From: Candidatus Vicinibacter affinis
GTDB lineage: Bacteria; Bacteroidota; Bacteroidia; Chitinophagales; Saprospiraceae
Assembly: GCA_016714365.1 (NCBI GenBank)
Contig: JADJNH010000008.1
Coordinates: forward strand, 1 to 64,000
DNA: 64,000 bases
Direction of reading: 5' to 3'
Below the pieces are notes generated by a model that had not been told where the DNA came from, made no database searches, and worked only from the letters and a program-made list of their open reading frames with translations. The first letter of the stretch is position 1; each line of letters starts with the position of its first letter. The translations under genes and the position numbers were made by a program. Shown in pieces: positions 48,885 through 56,731 of the stretch.

Positions 48885-49539
48885 GATTCGATGTTCTGCT
48901 ATTGGTCAGATAATGAAAAACGGAACTGATAAAAAATCAATGGGGGAGGTTACCAGGAAGAAAGTTCAGGGGTGGATAAAAGAACAATTGTATGGAAGAA
49001 CTGAAGAGATAGATAGTAAATTTTTAAGAAAAGGAATAGCCGTTGAACAGGCTGCAATTGATTACGTTTCGGATGTTTTGGAATACGGTTTTCTTTTAAA
49101 GAATGAAGAAAATCTGAGCAATGAATTTTTAACAGGAACGCCTGACATAATTCTCAATAATCTGATTCTTGATATTAAGTCTTCATGGAATTGTTTCACA
49201 TTCCCATTATTTGAAGATGAAATAAAAAATCAAGATTACGTCTGGCAGGGCCAGGGGTACATGGCCTTAACCGGTGCGGAAACATTCAGGGTTATCTATG
49301 TCTTAATGGACACTCCAGAGGATGAGATTTTCAGAGAGGCCAGTTCTTTTTGTTGGAAAAACGACATTGAACTAAATGACGAAATTCTAAAGGAGTTCAC
49401 CGAAAAAGCGACCTACAAAAACATTCCGCACGAACTCAGAACAAAAACATTTGAGTTCAAAAGGGATGAAGAAAAGATCAATTCAATCTATAAAAGGGTT
49501 GAAGAGTGCCGGGAATACATTCACAAATTAGGGTTTTAA
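48871..49539 (+). CDS. PD-(D/E)XK exonuclease, RecB/YqaJ-like
   Basis: A 222-residue nuclease. The core is E-F-L-T-G-T-P-D-I-I-L-N-N-L-I-L-D-I-K-S-S-W: the Asp in T-P-D and the D-x-K are the metal and catalytic residues. Its downstream W-Q-G-Q-G-Y-M-A-L is the QxxxY region of phage exonucleases. It would resect DNA ends in recombination, with the NinB- and NinG-like proteins following it. Confidence 0.75.
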   Translation: MKRFKIRCSAIGQIMKNGTDKKSMGEVTRKKVQGWIKEQLYGRTEEIDSKFLRKGIAVEQAAIDYVSDVLEYGFLLKNEENLSNEFLTGTPDIILNNLILDIKSSWNCFTFPLFEDEIKNQDYVWQGQGYMALTGAETFRVIYVLMDTPEDEIFREASSFCWKNDIELNDEILKEFTEKATYKNIPHELRTKTFEFKRDEEKINSIYKRVEECREYIHKLGF

Positions 49540-49540
49540 T

Positions 49541-50026
49541 ATGCAATTCGTTTTAAACAACCAAACAGCAAAAGACAACTTTAAACAATGGGTTAATAAC
49601 CTATTTATGAAGTATGCAGACACTGCCAAGAACTTCTATATTGATATAAAAGAGGGGAGCGAAATCAGGTCTGTAGAGCAAAATAAATACTATTGGTCGG
49701 TAGTGGTAGAAATTGCCCAGGCAATTATAAAGGAAACAGAAGGGCGTCAATTATCCAACGAGCTTACACATGAGAACCTAAAATATAATTTTGGAACTCA
49801 GGTCTTCAGTGAAGAAACATACTGGACTTGGATATATAATTCCAAAGTGATTACCGTTGACGAATTTAACTCTTTGCCATACATGGAGCGCAACAAATGC
49901 TTAAGAGTATTTATGATGCCATCCACGGCAAAAATGACCAAGAAGCAATTTAATCAATATGTCCAACTCATACAGGAATGGGCTGCATTTTTAGGGTACG
50001 AAATACCGGAACCAAAACAAAACTAA
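49541..50026 (+). CDS. NinB-like recombination protein
   Basis: A 161-residue protein. The R-S-V-E-Q-N-K-Y-Y-W (residues 47-56), L-T-H-E-N-L-K-Y-N-F and the closing S-T-A-K-M-T-K-K-Q-F-N-Q-Y-V, with I-Q-E-W-A-A-F-L-G-Y-E-I-P-E-P, match the NinB/Orf family, a lambda recombination mediator. It follows the exonuclease with 1 base spacing. Confidence 0.75.
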   Translation: MQFVLNNQTAKDNFKQWVNNLFMKYADTAKNFYIDIKEGSEIRSVEQNKYYWSVVVEIAQAIIKETEGRQLSNELTHENLKYNFGTQVFSEETYWTWIYNSKVITVDEFNSLPYMERNKCLRVFMMPSTAKMTKKQFNQYVQLIQEWAAFLGYEIPEPKQN

Positions 50027-50038
50027 AAACTCAAAATA

Positions 50039-50302
50039 ATGAACAAGTTAACATTTTTAGAAAGTAAAATAACAAAGGTGGTCCGGGAGACTATCGAAGG
50101 AACTAAGCCAAGAAAAGAGAAAAAATCACATCGTGGGATTAGGGTAGATTCAATAGTGATCGCAGCCGGATCAAGCAGGATAATAGTTAATCATGAACAG
50201 GACAATGAACAATGCCGAAAGTTTGAAGCATTCCCAACGGCCTCAAAATGGCTACAGGAGTATAAGAGGCTTTCTTTAATGCAATTGACATCAGAAAATT
50301 AG
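50039..50302 (+). CDS. Unknown recombination-region protein
   Basis: An 87-residue protein, MNKLTFLESKITKVVRETIE, Lys/Arg-rich, with V-D-S-I-V-I-A-A-G-S-S-R-I-I-V strands. It lies between the NinB- and NinG-like genes and is followed 3 bases later by NinG. A small DNA-binding role is plausible; not recognised. Confidence 0.45.
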   Translation: MNKLTFLESKITKVVRETIEGTKPRKEKKSHRGIRVDSIVIAAGSSRIIVNHEQDNEQCRKFEAFPTASKWLQEYKRLSLMQLTSEN

Positions 50303-50305
50303 GAT

Positions 50306-50866
50306 ATGGCAGTCTGTGAGAGGCACGGATTATTTTATTCAGATTCCCAAATATGTGGCCAATGTTGGAGGGAGGACCAATCTGTTAGGACCAAGGAGCG
50401 CAAAGCAGAGAGGGTATTTAAAGGAAAAAGGTTCTCCAAGCCAACAACACAGAAGGGTATTGACAGACTTAAATTAAAAAGCAAATTGCAGTCTGCATGG
50501 TCGGCTTATATGAAAAAAGTTTATCGAGAAATGGGTATTCAACACTGTTTCATTACCGGCAAAACCACAACCCAAAAAGGTCTATTCTCATTGCACGTTT
50601 CGCACTATTACCCAAAGGGCCAAGTGTGGCAATTGTGGTGCGACCCATGTAATTCAGGTCTATCTGTGTACGATCAAAACATAAACAAACCTGAGAACGC
50701 AACCGCAATGCGAAGCAAGTTGGTTGAAATTTGGGGTAAGGAAAAAATGGAAGAATTAGACGCAAAAGAGAAATATTACCGAGAGAGAATTCAACAAGGT
50801 TTGGACACGAAACACCCGACAGATATTTGGATAATTGGAATGATTGAATTATTAAAACAAAAGTAA
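50306..50866 (+). CDS. NinG/Rap-like Holliday junction nuclease
   Basis: A 186-residue protein. The N-terminus has a zinc-like C-E-R-H-G and I-C-G-Q-C-W. The core H-C-F-I-T-G-K, H-V-S-H-Y-Y-P-K-G-Q-V-W-Q-L-W-C and D-P-C-N-S-G-L-S-V-Y is the NinG (Rap) family pattern with conserved His/Cys. Lambda Rap cuts recombination junctions. It is consistent with the neighbouring NinB-like and exonuclease genes. Confidence 0.75.
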   Translation: MAVCERHGLFYSDSQICGQCWREDQSVRTKERKAERVFKGKRFSKPTTQKGIDRLKLKSKLQSAWSAYMKKVYREMGIQHCFITGKTTTQKGLFSLHVSHYYPKGQVWQLWCDPCNSGLSVYDQNINKPENATAMRSKLVEIWGKEKMEELDAKEKYYRERIQQGLDTKHPTDIWIIGMIELLKQK

Positions 50867-50903
50867 AACTCTTGGGAGGAGTTATAAAACCCAATATAAA
50901 AAA

Positions 50904-51653
50904 ATGAATATTTTTGAAACAGAACCAATGGTGAAGGATATTAACCAAGTTCACACAACCACAGATTATTTTCTATTCAAATCAATAGAAGGTAATAGAA
51001 ACAAAAACCTGCTCCATATTAACAGGTTGAAAAAATCAATGTCCGAAAATTATTTATTCACGATAATAATAGTGAATGAAAAGTATGAGATTATTGACGG
51101 GCAACACAGATTTGATGTGATTCAAGAATTAAAACTTCCATTAAATTATGTAGTATGTAAAGGGTATGGATTAAATGAGGTCCACATTTTAAACCAAAAC
51201 TCAAAAACATGGAATGCGGATGATTATTTAGACGGATATTGCCGCTTGAAGTATCCACATTATTTAAAATACGCAGAGTTTAAAGAAAAATATGGCTTTG
51301 GGCACGTAGAATGTATGACTATTTTAAGCGGTTATACTTCACACAGAGGTGGTGACAGGGCAAAGACTTTTCATGAAGGAGCGTTTAAAATAAAAGATTA
51401 TGGCAAGGCTTGTGAAATTGCGGAAAAAATTGAAATAATTGGCCAATATTACTTAGGGCATAAAAGAAGAAGTTTTGTTTTCTCCATGCTTGTATTGTTT
51501 AAGAGTAAAAATTTTGAATTTACAGAGTTAATCCAGAAGTTAAAACTACAGCCAACAGCAATGGTCGACTGCACGAATGTTCAACGGTACATTATGCTTA
51601 TTGAGGAAATTTATAATTATAGAAGACGTGAAAAGGTTAATCTTAGATACTAA
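50904..51653 (+). CDS. ParB-like domain protein
   Basis: A 249-residue protein. The N-terminal 100 residues contain the ParB-type core, I-I-D-G-Q-H-R-F-D-V-I, and V-H-I-L-N-Q-N-S-K. The C-terminal part is helical and charged and lacks a clear HTH. Stand-alone ParB-like proteins in phages may be nucleases or regulators. This is the second ParB-like gene in the genome (the other is fused to a methyltransferase at 10502). Confidence 0.7.
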   Translation: MNIFETEPMVKDINQVHTTTDYFLFKSIEGNRNKNLLHINRLKKSMSENYLFTIIIVNEKYEIIDGQHRFDVIQELKLPLNYVVCKGYGLNEVHILNQNSKTWNADDYLDGYCRLKYPHYLKYAEFKEKYGFGHVECMTILSGYTSHRGGDRAKTFHEGAFKIKDYGKACEIAEKIEIIGQYYLGHKRRSFVFSMLVLFKSKNFEFTELIQKLKLQPTAMVDCTNVQRYIMLIEEIYNYRRREKVNLRY

Positions 51654-51666
51654 AATTATGGCAGTA

Positions 51667-51694
51667 TGTCAGTCGGCTTGTTAGTCGACTGGCA
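51667..51694 (+). promoter_or_regulatory. Leader hairpin before the 51708 gene
   Basis: ATGTCAGTCG / CGACTGGCAT, ten pairs including one G-U, loop of eight bases, 13 bases before the possible ATG at 51708. It resembles the other hairpins standing just ahead of start codons. Confidence 0.55.
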
Positions 51695-51743
51695 TCACTA
51701 CTGATTTATGGTTAATGGCAATGATCAAATTATTAAAATCAAA

Positions 51744-51989
51744 ATGAACATCGAGAAAGAAATACAAGAAATTAAAGGAGCGCAAAGCGAAATCGGGGCA
51801 ATGATTAAAATTCTACTTAAGAAATTTTGCCCTGAATCGGACCTTTTGACGCCAAAGGAAATTACCAAAATGACTGGTTGGTCAAGGTCCAAAATAAACA
51901 GAATTGCCAAAGAAAGCGACATAATTGACAGGTCAATCAGGGGCACACATCGGAAGTACAGACGCTCGGAAATACTCAAATTAATTTAA
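51744..51989 (+). CDS. HTH DNA-binding protein
   Basis: An 81-residue protein from the ATG at 51744 (an upstream ATG at 51708 adds 12 residues). A Glu/Lys helix is followed by L-L-T-P-K-E-I-T-K-M-T-G-W-S-R-S-K-I-N-R-I, an HTH of the excisionase type, and an R-G-T-H-R-K-Y-R-R-S wing. It precedes the DUF1376 replication gene and may regulate early or replication genes. Confidence 0.65.
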   Translation: MNIEKEIQEIKGAQSEIGAMIKILLKKFCPESDLLTPKEITKMTGWSRSKINRIAKESDIIDRSIRGTHRKYRRSEILKLI

Positions 51990-52008
51990 AATTTAACTCA
52001 AAACTCAA

Positions 52009-52728
52009 ATGACAAAATCCCCTGCATTTTTATTTTATCCTGGTGATTGGTTAGGCGGCACACTTGGAATGACTCTTGAAGAAAAAGGGGCATATATGGA
52101 GCTTCTGATATTGCAATTTAACAGAGGTCATATGACCTCACATATGATTGGTCAAGTGATTGGTCAAAATTGGGTCAACATAAAATGCAAATTTTCAATT
52201 GATAGTGATGGATTGTTTTATAATAAACGATTGGACATTGAGAAAGAAAAGCGCAAAATGTATGTGGAGTCGAGAAATAACAACAGATCAGGAGAAAATC
52301 AACATACTAAAAAAATAAAAAAACAAGCTCATAAGACCAAAGATATCAAAGGTCATATGACCTCACATATGGAAAATGAAAATGAAAATGAAAATATAAA
52401 TGAATATGGAATTGAAAATAAAAATCAATTATCGAAAATCAAAAATTTTCAAATTCCAGAAATTTCAGAGTTGGTCGAATACTTTGAGTTGAGACATTCA
52501 ACCGAAATCGAAGCAGCCAAGTTTTATAATTTCTACCAATCTAAAAACTGGATGGTGGGCAAATCAAAAATGAAAGACTGGAGGGCTGCAGCTAACGGAT
52601 GGGTTTTGCGGAATAAGACAGATTTTAAAAACGGAGGACAAAAACTGGACAGAACAGACCAAAACAAAATGACCACAATTGCAGCATTGCACAAATTAAA
52701 TCAAAAAATAGAATCGAATGAAGTTTGA
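52009..52728 (+). CDS. DUF1376-like replication initiator candidate
   Basis: A 239-residue protein. The N-terminal 85 residues (P-A-F-L-F-Y-P-G-D-W-L-G-G-T-L-G-M-T, then E-E-K-G-A-Y-M-E-L-L) match DUF1376, typical of phage replication initiator proteins with winged-helix folds. A low-complexity Asn/Glu linker (N-E-N-E-N-E-N) and a C-terminal domain (A-A-N-G-W-V-L-R-N) follow. The repeat cluster within it suggests that the replication origin lies inside the gene, as in lambda O. It overlaps the next gene by 11 bases. Confidence 0.75.
   Translation: MTKSPAFLFYPGDWLGGTLGMTLEEKGAYMELLILQFNRGHMTSHMIGQVIGQNWVNIKCKFSIDSDGLFYNKRLDIEKEKRKMYVESRNNNRSGENQHTKKIKKQAHKTKDIKGHMTSHMENENENENINEYGIENKNQLSKIKNFQIPEISELVEYFELRHSTEIEAAKFYNFYQSKNWMVGKSKMKDWRAAANGWVLRNKTDFKNGGQKLDRTDQNKMTTIAALHKLNQKIESNEV
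52125..52371 (+). repeat. Origin-like iteron cluster inside the DUF1376 gene
   Basis: An identical 22-base block starting with the perfect palindrome AGGTCATATGACCT occurs at 52125-52146 and 52350-52371, in the same reading frame. Between them TGATTGGTCAA occurs twice and GGTCAA three times. An A-rich repeat (GAAAAT units) starts right after the second copy, resembling an unwinding element. It parallels origins located in replication initiator genes. Confidence 0.6.
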
Positions 52729-53455
52729 ACTTTGGAACGCTGAACCATTTTTGCGAGATATCCCAAAAGGGAACCGAGCAGAAGAAATTTTAAAGATTGT
52801 TCACAAATACTTGGATTATCGAAACATCGAACAGAGCGAAGGGCAAAAGATTGTCCTGGTTGAATTCATTTTAGAAGAAATAAAAAACTTGCCATTTTTA
52901 AAATCCTATGCAATTCGTTGGGCATTAAACCAGTTCACAGATTCCACAAACCACAATGTTAGTGCCGCCGTTGTGATGGCAATGATCAAGAAGGGATATT
53001 CGCACGAGGTTCACAAAGAAACTTTGAAAAAATGGGAACTTGAGGACCAAAAAAACAGACTTGCACCGCTAACTGAGGCGCAAAAAGAAGAATTAAACGC
53101 TAAAGCAAGGGCAGACGCATGGGCGGTATGCGTTGACCAGGTTGCGAACTCCAATGTTGACTTTGAAAACCCGAATTGGAGAAATGCGTCTTACTATCTG
53201 TCTAAAGAATTAGCCTACACGCTCACAGATGAGTTGAGGCGTGATTTTAACGCCTTAGCCATAGAAACTATCAAGAAAGAATTAAAAGCCGTCACAATTG
53301 ATCTAAATGCGTCAAAAGATGAACGCTCAAGGGCAACTATTTTGTTTTCGGACATTATCAGTAACAATTTTGAAGACAAAGACCTTCAATCCAAAATTGA
53401 TTCATTGAGGCGAAAAATGATTGTTAGGAATTATATTGAAACAAATTGTATATAA
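52718..53455 (+). CDS. Unknown replication-region protein
   Basis: A 245-residue, helical, Lys/Glu-rich protein, MKFELWNAEPFLRDIPKGNR, overlapping the initiator by 11 bases. Its position next to the initiator would suit a helicase loader or a primosome accessory; no Walker motif is visible, so no function is assigned. Confidence 0.45.
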   Translation: MKFELWNAEPFLRDIPKGNRAEEILKIVHKYLDYRNIEQSEGQKIVLVEFILEEIKNLPFLKSYAIRWALNQFTDSTNHNVSAAVVMAMIKKGYSHEVHKETLKKWELEDQKNRLAPLTEAQKEELNAKARADAWAVCVDQVANSNVDFENPNWRNASYYLSKELAYTLTDELRRDFNALAIETIKKELKAVTIDLNASKDERSRATILFSDIISNNFEDKDLQSKIDSLRRKMIVRNYIETNCI

Positions 53456-53471
53456 TCTAAAAATAAAAAAA

Positions 53472-53998
53472 ATGAAAAAACATTTAATGCTTGACATTGA
53501 AACTATGGGAAATCAAAGCTATTCTGCCATATTAAGTATAGCTGCCGTATATTTTGATATTAATACTGGTGAAACTTATGATGAGTTTTATAAATGTATT
53601 GATTTAAAATCTTGCTTAGATAAAGGGTTAGTTATTAATGCTGACACATTGGTTTGGTGGTTTGGGCAAAATGAGAGCGCAAAAAAGAGATAACCAAATC
53701 TGATAAATACAGCTTAGGAGAAGTATTAGATGACTTTTCTGAATTTTGCACAAAAGATTGTGAGATATGGGCAAGATCTCCAAGGTTTGATTGCGGCATT
53801 TTACAAAATGCGCATGACAGATTAGATATGCCAATCCTTTGGGATTTTAGAAAAGAAAGATGTGTCAGGACATTAGTCAGCTTTAATGAAAAAATAAAGG
53901 ACTCTGTTTTAAGAAAAGGCGACGATCATAATCCATTACATGATTGCAAAAATCAAATTAAATATACTGTTGAGTGCTATAGGTCAATAACTGAATAA
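53472..53998 (+). CDS. 3'-5' exonuclease, DEDD/RNase T-like (frame change at 53681)
   Basis: About 175 residues when joined across a -1 shift. M-L-D-I-E-T-M-G holds the D-x-E of the DEDD family, A-R-S-P-R-F-D-C-G-I-L supplies the second Asp region, and H-N-P-L-H-D-C the H-x(4)-D. The 0 frame ends at TAA 53691-53693 right after A-AAA-AAG (53681-53687), a perfect slippery heptamer in the 0 frame. Slipping -1 continues exactly into the rest of the enzyme. Either a programmed frameshift or a lost A in the homopolymer; both fit. Confidence 0.8.
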
Positions 53999-54027
53999 CA
54001 ATTTTGTTAGTTTATATTTATTTTATT

Positions 54028-54075
54028 ATGAAAAAGAAACCAAAGGTTAAGCCAAAGCCTAAAACTAAAATGTAA
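54028..54075 (+). CDS. Possible 15-residue basic peptide
   Basis: MKKKPKVKPKPKTKM, all Lys/Pro-rich, preceded by an A/T-rich leader. It is too short for confidence, but it is the only ORF between the exonuclease and the PAPS-reductase-like gene. Confidence 0.25.
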   Translation: MKKKPKVKPKPKTKM

Positions 54076-54084
54076 TTTAGGAGT

Positions 54085-54111
54085 AAGTGACGGATTTTAT
54101 GTCCGTCACTT
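54085..54111 (+). promoter_or_regulatory. Perfect 10-bp hairpin before the PAPS-reductase-like gene
   Basis: AAGTGACGGA / TCCGTCACTT with a seven-base loop (TTTTATG). The loop contains the only nearby ATG (54099), so it could cover the start codon of the downstream gene. No T-tract. Confidence 0.65.
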
Positions 54112-54114
54112 TAA

Positions 54115-55029
54115 AAAAAACAAGAAAAAGAAAAATTACATATTTGTCTAATATCAGGTGGGAAAGATAGCCAAGCAACCGCCATATTTTTAAAAAACCA
54201 TGGGATTAAATCAACACATATATTTTGTGATACAGGCTGGGAAGATGAAACTACTTACGAGTTTTTAAAAGAGTTTGAGGAGAAATTAGGAAGTGAAATT
54301 ATTACCTTAAAAGGTGAAAGAGCTTTTGTTGAATTAGCAAAACACAAAAAAAGATTTCCATCCACAAAAGCTAAGTTTTGTACCGAAGAATTAAAGATTA
54401 AACCAACTATTGATTTTATACTAAATCAAACTCAAGATGTTGTTATCTATCAAGGCATAAGATGGGAGGAGAGCAAAAATAGATCAACTTTTGAAAAGTC
54501 AGATGATTTCTTTAAGCATTATTTTGAGCCATATGGATATGATAAAAAAGGGAAGCCTAAATTATATACTTATCGGAAAAAAGATATAATAATGTGGCTT
54601 AAAGAATATCAATGCTCGGTTGAAAGGCCAATTATTAGTTGGAGTACACAGCAAGTATTTGACTACATTATTGATAATGGGTTTATGCCAAATAAATTAT
54701 ATAAATATGGATTCACAAGGGTAGGCTGTTTCCCTTGCATTATGTGTACTAAAGATGAAATTGCAAAAGTAGTTGAGTATAATCCAAGCAAAATAGATTA
54801 TTTAAAAAATCTTGAAATAGAGATGGGTGGTAATTTTTTCCCACCAAATTACATACCTATAAGGTTTTGTTCAAAAAAAGTAAATAAGATTGATAAAGAA
54901 ACAGGAAAGAATGTTGCCGTTGGGATTCCATCAATAATGGACGTTGTAAATTATGTGAAGCAAAAGAACTATGGGTCTGGTTTATTTTCTGGTAGTTTTT
55001 GCCAAAATGAAATGTTACCGTGTGAATAA
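54115..55029 (+). CDS. PAPS-reductase-like protein
   Basis: The frame is open from 54115 to 55029 (about 300 residues). L-I-S-G-G-K-D-S-Q is the PP-loop of the PAPS-reductase/ATP-pyrophosphatase family, and C-T-E-E-L-K, G-C-F-P-C-I-M-C and R-F-C-S-K-K supply Cys for a possible iron-sulfur cluster. DndC-type DNA phosphorothioation and sulfur transfer are both possible roles. No ATG precedes it in frame: an ATG at 54099 lies in another frame and would connect if the A8 run at 54113-54120 had one A fewer. Confidence 0.7.
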   Translation, partial: KKQEKEKLHICLISGGKDSQATAIFLKNHGIKSTHIFCDTGWEDETTYEFLKEFEEKLGSEIITLKGERAFVELAKHKKRFPSTKAKFCTEELKIKPTIDFILNQTQDVVIYQGIRWEESKNRSTFEKSDDFFKHYFEPYGYDKKGKPKLYTYRKKDIIMWLKEYQCSVERPIISWSTQQVFDYIIDNGFMPNKLYKYGFTRVGCFPCIMCTKDEIAKVVEYNPSKIDYLKNLEIEMGGNFFPPNYIPIRFCSKKVNKIDKETGKNVAVGIPSIMDVVNYVKQKNYGSGLFSGSFCQNEMLPCE

Positions 55030-55053
55030 TATTAATAAATTTTAAAACAAAAA

Positions 55054-55251
55054 ATGATTAACACAGAAAGCATTGCCATAAGAAGGCTAAAGGAAATAAA
55101 TGATAAAAACTCTGAAACAAAAGAATACTCTTTAGGTGATGTTCTTCTTGTGGGAAAGTATGAGGAAACACTTAGAGAATGTGGGTGGGAAAATAAAGAC
55201 ATTGTTTCACTTTCAAAAAATTATTATAACAATGCAATGGATATCAGTTAA
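55054..55251 (+). CDS. Small unknown protein
   Basis: A 65-residue protein, MINTESIAIRRLKEINDKNS, charged helical, then G-D-V-L-L-V-G-K-Y and W-E-N-K-D-I-V-S-L-S-K-N-Y-Y. It ends inside the DUF551 gene (20-base overlap). Intact here, broken in copy 1. No family recognised. Confidence 0.55.
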   Translation: MINTESIAIRRLKEINDKNSETKEYSLGDVLLVGKYEETLRECGWENKDIVSLSKNYYNNAMDIS

Positions 55252-55426
55252 AGACAGGCTCCCGGAAGTTGGGCAATATATTTTGATTTGTAACTCAAAT
55301 GCAGATGAAGACAATATAGTATGTGAGGCTGTTTATCTTGACAATTTTTTTTATATTAGTCAGATAAATGAAAGGGCAGAGCTTGTCACACACTGGGGTC
55401 CACTACCTGAACCGCCAAAAGATTAA
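55232..55426 (+). CDS. DUF551 domain protein (copy 2)
   Basis: A 64-residue DUF551 protein with M-Q-W-I-S-V-K-D-R-L-P-E and V-T-H-W-G-P-L-P-E-P-P, the best version of the two copies. The ATG at 55232 is used because family members begin at this point; a longer in-frame ORF from 55136 belongs to a shadow reading. The function of DUF551 is unknown. Confidence 0.82.
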   Translation: MQWISVKDRLPEVGQYILICNSNADEDNIVCEAVYLDNFFYISQINERAELVTHWGPLPEPPKD

Positions 55427-55430
55427 AACA

Positions 55431-55628
55431 ATGGACAAAATAGATCAGAATGTAAGAGGTAATGAAACATTAAGTTTTAATTACGAAACCGGAATATATG
55501 AGGCAACTTGTAGGTTAAGAATAAATACCCATAGGGCCGGACCTGGAAGGTTGCAGCAAATGTACACTAACTTATCAACCGGAAAAACCTATTGGAAGGA
55601 TGTCGAAATAGACAATTTTCAAGATTAA
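55431..55628 (+). CDS. Small unknown protein
   Basis: A 65-residue protein, MDKIDQNVRGNETLSFNYET, beta-rich (Y-E-A-T-C-R-L-R-I-N-T) and ending K-D-V-E-I-D-N-F-Q-D, 4 bases after the DUF551 stop. Intact in this copy only. Function unknown. Confidence 0.55.
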   Translation: MDKIDQNVRGNETLSFNYETGIYEATCRLRINTHRAGPGRLQQMYTNLSTGKTYWKDVEIDNFQD

Positions 55629-55736
55629 AGTAAAGCCACAACTTGACCAAAACGTAAAAAAGTAAAGGTATAGATTAAAAAATGTCCAGTTTATTTCACA
55701 TAAAACAAGACAAAAAAATGGCTACTAACTTTTTGC

Positions 55737-55807
55737 GTATATACGAGGTACGCCTTAACGAAATTTTAAATTATAAACAAATGCTTGTAGGCGTATCTTG
55801 TATATAC
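55737..55807 (+). repeat. Long inverted repeat between small genes (IR-1)
   Basis: GTATATACGAGGTACGCC (55737-55754) against GGCGTATCTTGTATATAC (55790-55807), 35 bases apart, 16/18 complementary. It lies in the 209-base gap between two ORFs. It resembles the following attC-like repeats in size and placement but lacks their TATAAC ends. Confidence 0.7.
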
Positions 55808-55837
55808 TCTATTATAAGCTGATTAAATTTTTGAGCG

Positions 55838-56222
55838 ATGGAATGGATAACAACCAAACAAATACAAAGTTCTGATGGTAAAACGGAAAGTATACGATGT
55901 GAACTATGGCTAAACTTTGAGCCAACACAATGGAATAAAAAAACAAAGTCGCCTGTTTTGGAAATATATTTCTATGATAAAAAAGTAGAAGGTGGTTGGT
56001 GGATTGACAATGCAAAAACAAAATGGTATGTGCATCCACCGCAAAAGCAATGTGAAATAAAATTCACTTATTTTCAAAGACAACCAATTGAAAAGTTTTA
56101 TTCAAGTGAAAAGAAAATACCATATAATGATTTCAAGATTGGATTTTTGCAAGAAGAAAGCAATAGAAATATTTACAAGTAAACTAAATGACATCGTTTT
56201 GCAGTGCGGTGGAAAAATTTAA
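55838..56222 (+). CDS. Unknown protein of the cassette region
   Basis: This copy reads to a stop at 56182 (114 residues, MEWITTKQIQSSDGKTESIR), but copy 1 shows the probable real end ...QCGGKI, equivalent to a stop at 56220-56222. The protein has Trp-rich segments (G-G-W-W-I-D-N-A-K-T-K-W-Y-V-H-P-P). An attC-like repeat starts 4 bases after that stop. No family recognised. Confidence 0.55.
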
Positions 56223-56225
56223 TTT

Positions 56226-56362
56226 GCTTATAACGGTTTGCAGCTAACCGAAGGCAGGGAATTTAACCACAAAACAACAATGGAACCACGAAACTTGAAC
56301 ATAGCACAAAACTTTCTTAGGAGCAGTAAACCCCTGCTTTTGGTTAGGTGCTGTTATACGCT
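56226..56362 (+). repeat. attC-like imperfect inverted repeat (IR-2)
   Basis: Left arm GCTTATAACGG...CAGCTAACC...GGCAGG pairs with right arm CCCCTGCTTTTGGTTAGGTGC...GTTATACGC. The outer TATAAC / GTTATA ends, inner paired blocks and unpaired extra bases between them match the layout of integron attC sites. It separates the genes at 55838 and 56404. Confidence 0.6.
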
Positions 56363-56403
56363 GCCCTTATTGAATGATTATTAACAACTTAAATATAAAT
56401 AAA

Positions 56404-56727
56404 ATGGAATTACAAGAAAAAAGAGAAAAAATTGCAATGCTTGGTGGTTATAAATTAATCACAAACTTTCCACCTCACGTTTGGCAAAACTCCTACAAAA
56501 AACTAACAAGCATATCTTTTGACAAAGACAAAATGTTTGGTGATTTGATTAGGATAGTGGATGATTTGGAGCATAGCCACGATTTAATAATTGAAGTTAA
56601 AAGAAGTCAATGCACAATTAAGAAAATGCACCTTACAAGCAATAAGACAATAATTGATGTTGATGGCGAAGGGTCAAAACAAACTGCAATTTTTGAAGCA
56701 CTATGTCAACTCGAAGTCGGTCTTTAG
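56404..56727 (+). CDS. Unknown protein between attC-like repeats
   Basis: A 107-residue protein from the ATG at 56404 (an in-frame ATG at 56374 adds 10). M-E-L-Q-E-K-R-E-K-I-A-M-L-G-G-Y-K-L, then D-D-L-E-H-S-H-D-L-I-I-E-V and T-I-I-D-V-D-G-E-G, mixed alpha/beta. It is flanked on both sides by attC-like repeats, as a gene cassette would be. It is absent as an ORF from copy 1, where the sequence is eroded. No family recognised. Confidence 0.55.
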   Translation: MELQEKREKIAMLGGYKLITNFPPHVWQNSYKKLTSISFDKDKMFGDLIRIVDDLEHSHDLIIEVKRSQCTIKKMHLTSNKTIIDVDGEGSKQTAIFEALCQLEVGL

Positions 56728-56731
56728 GGTT

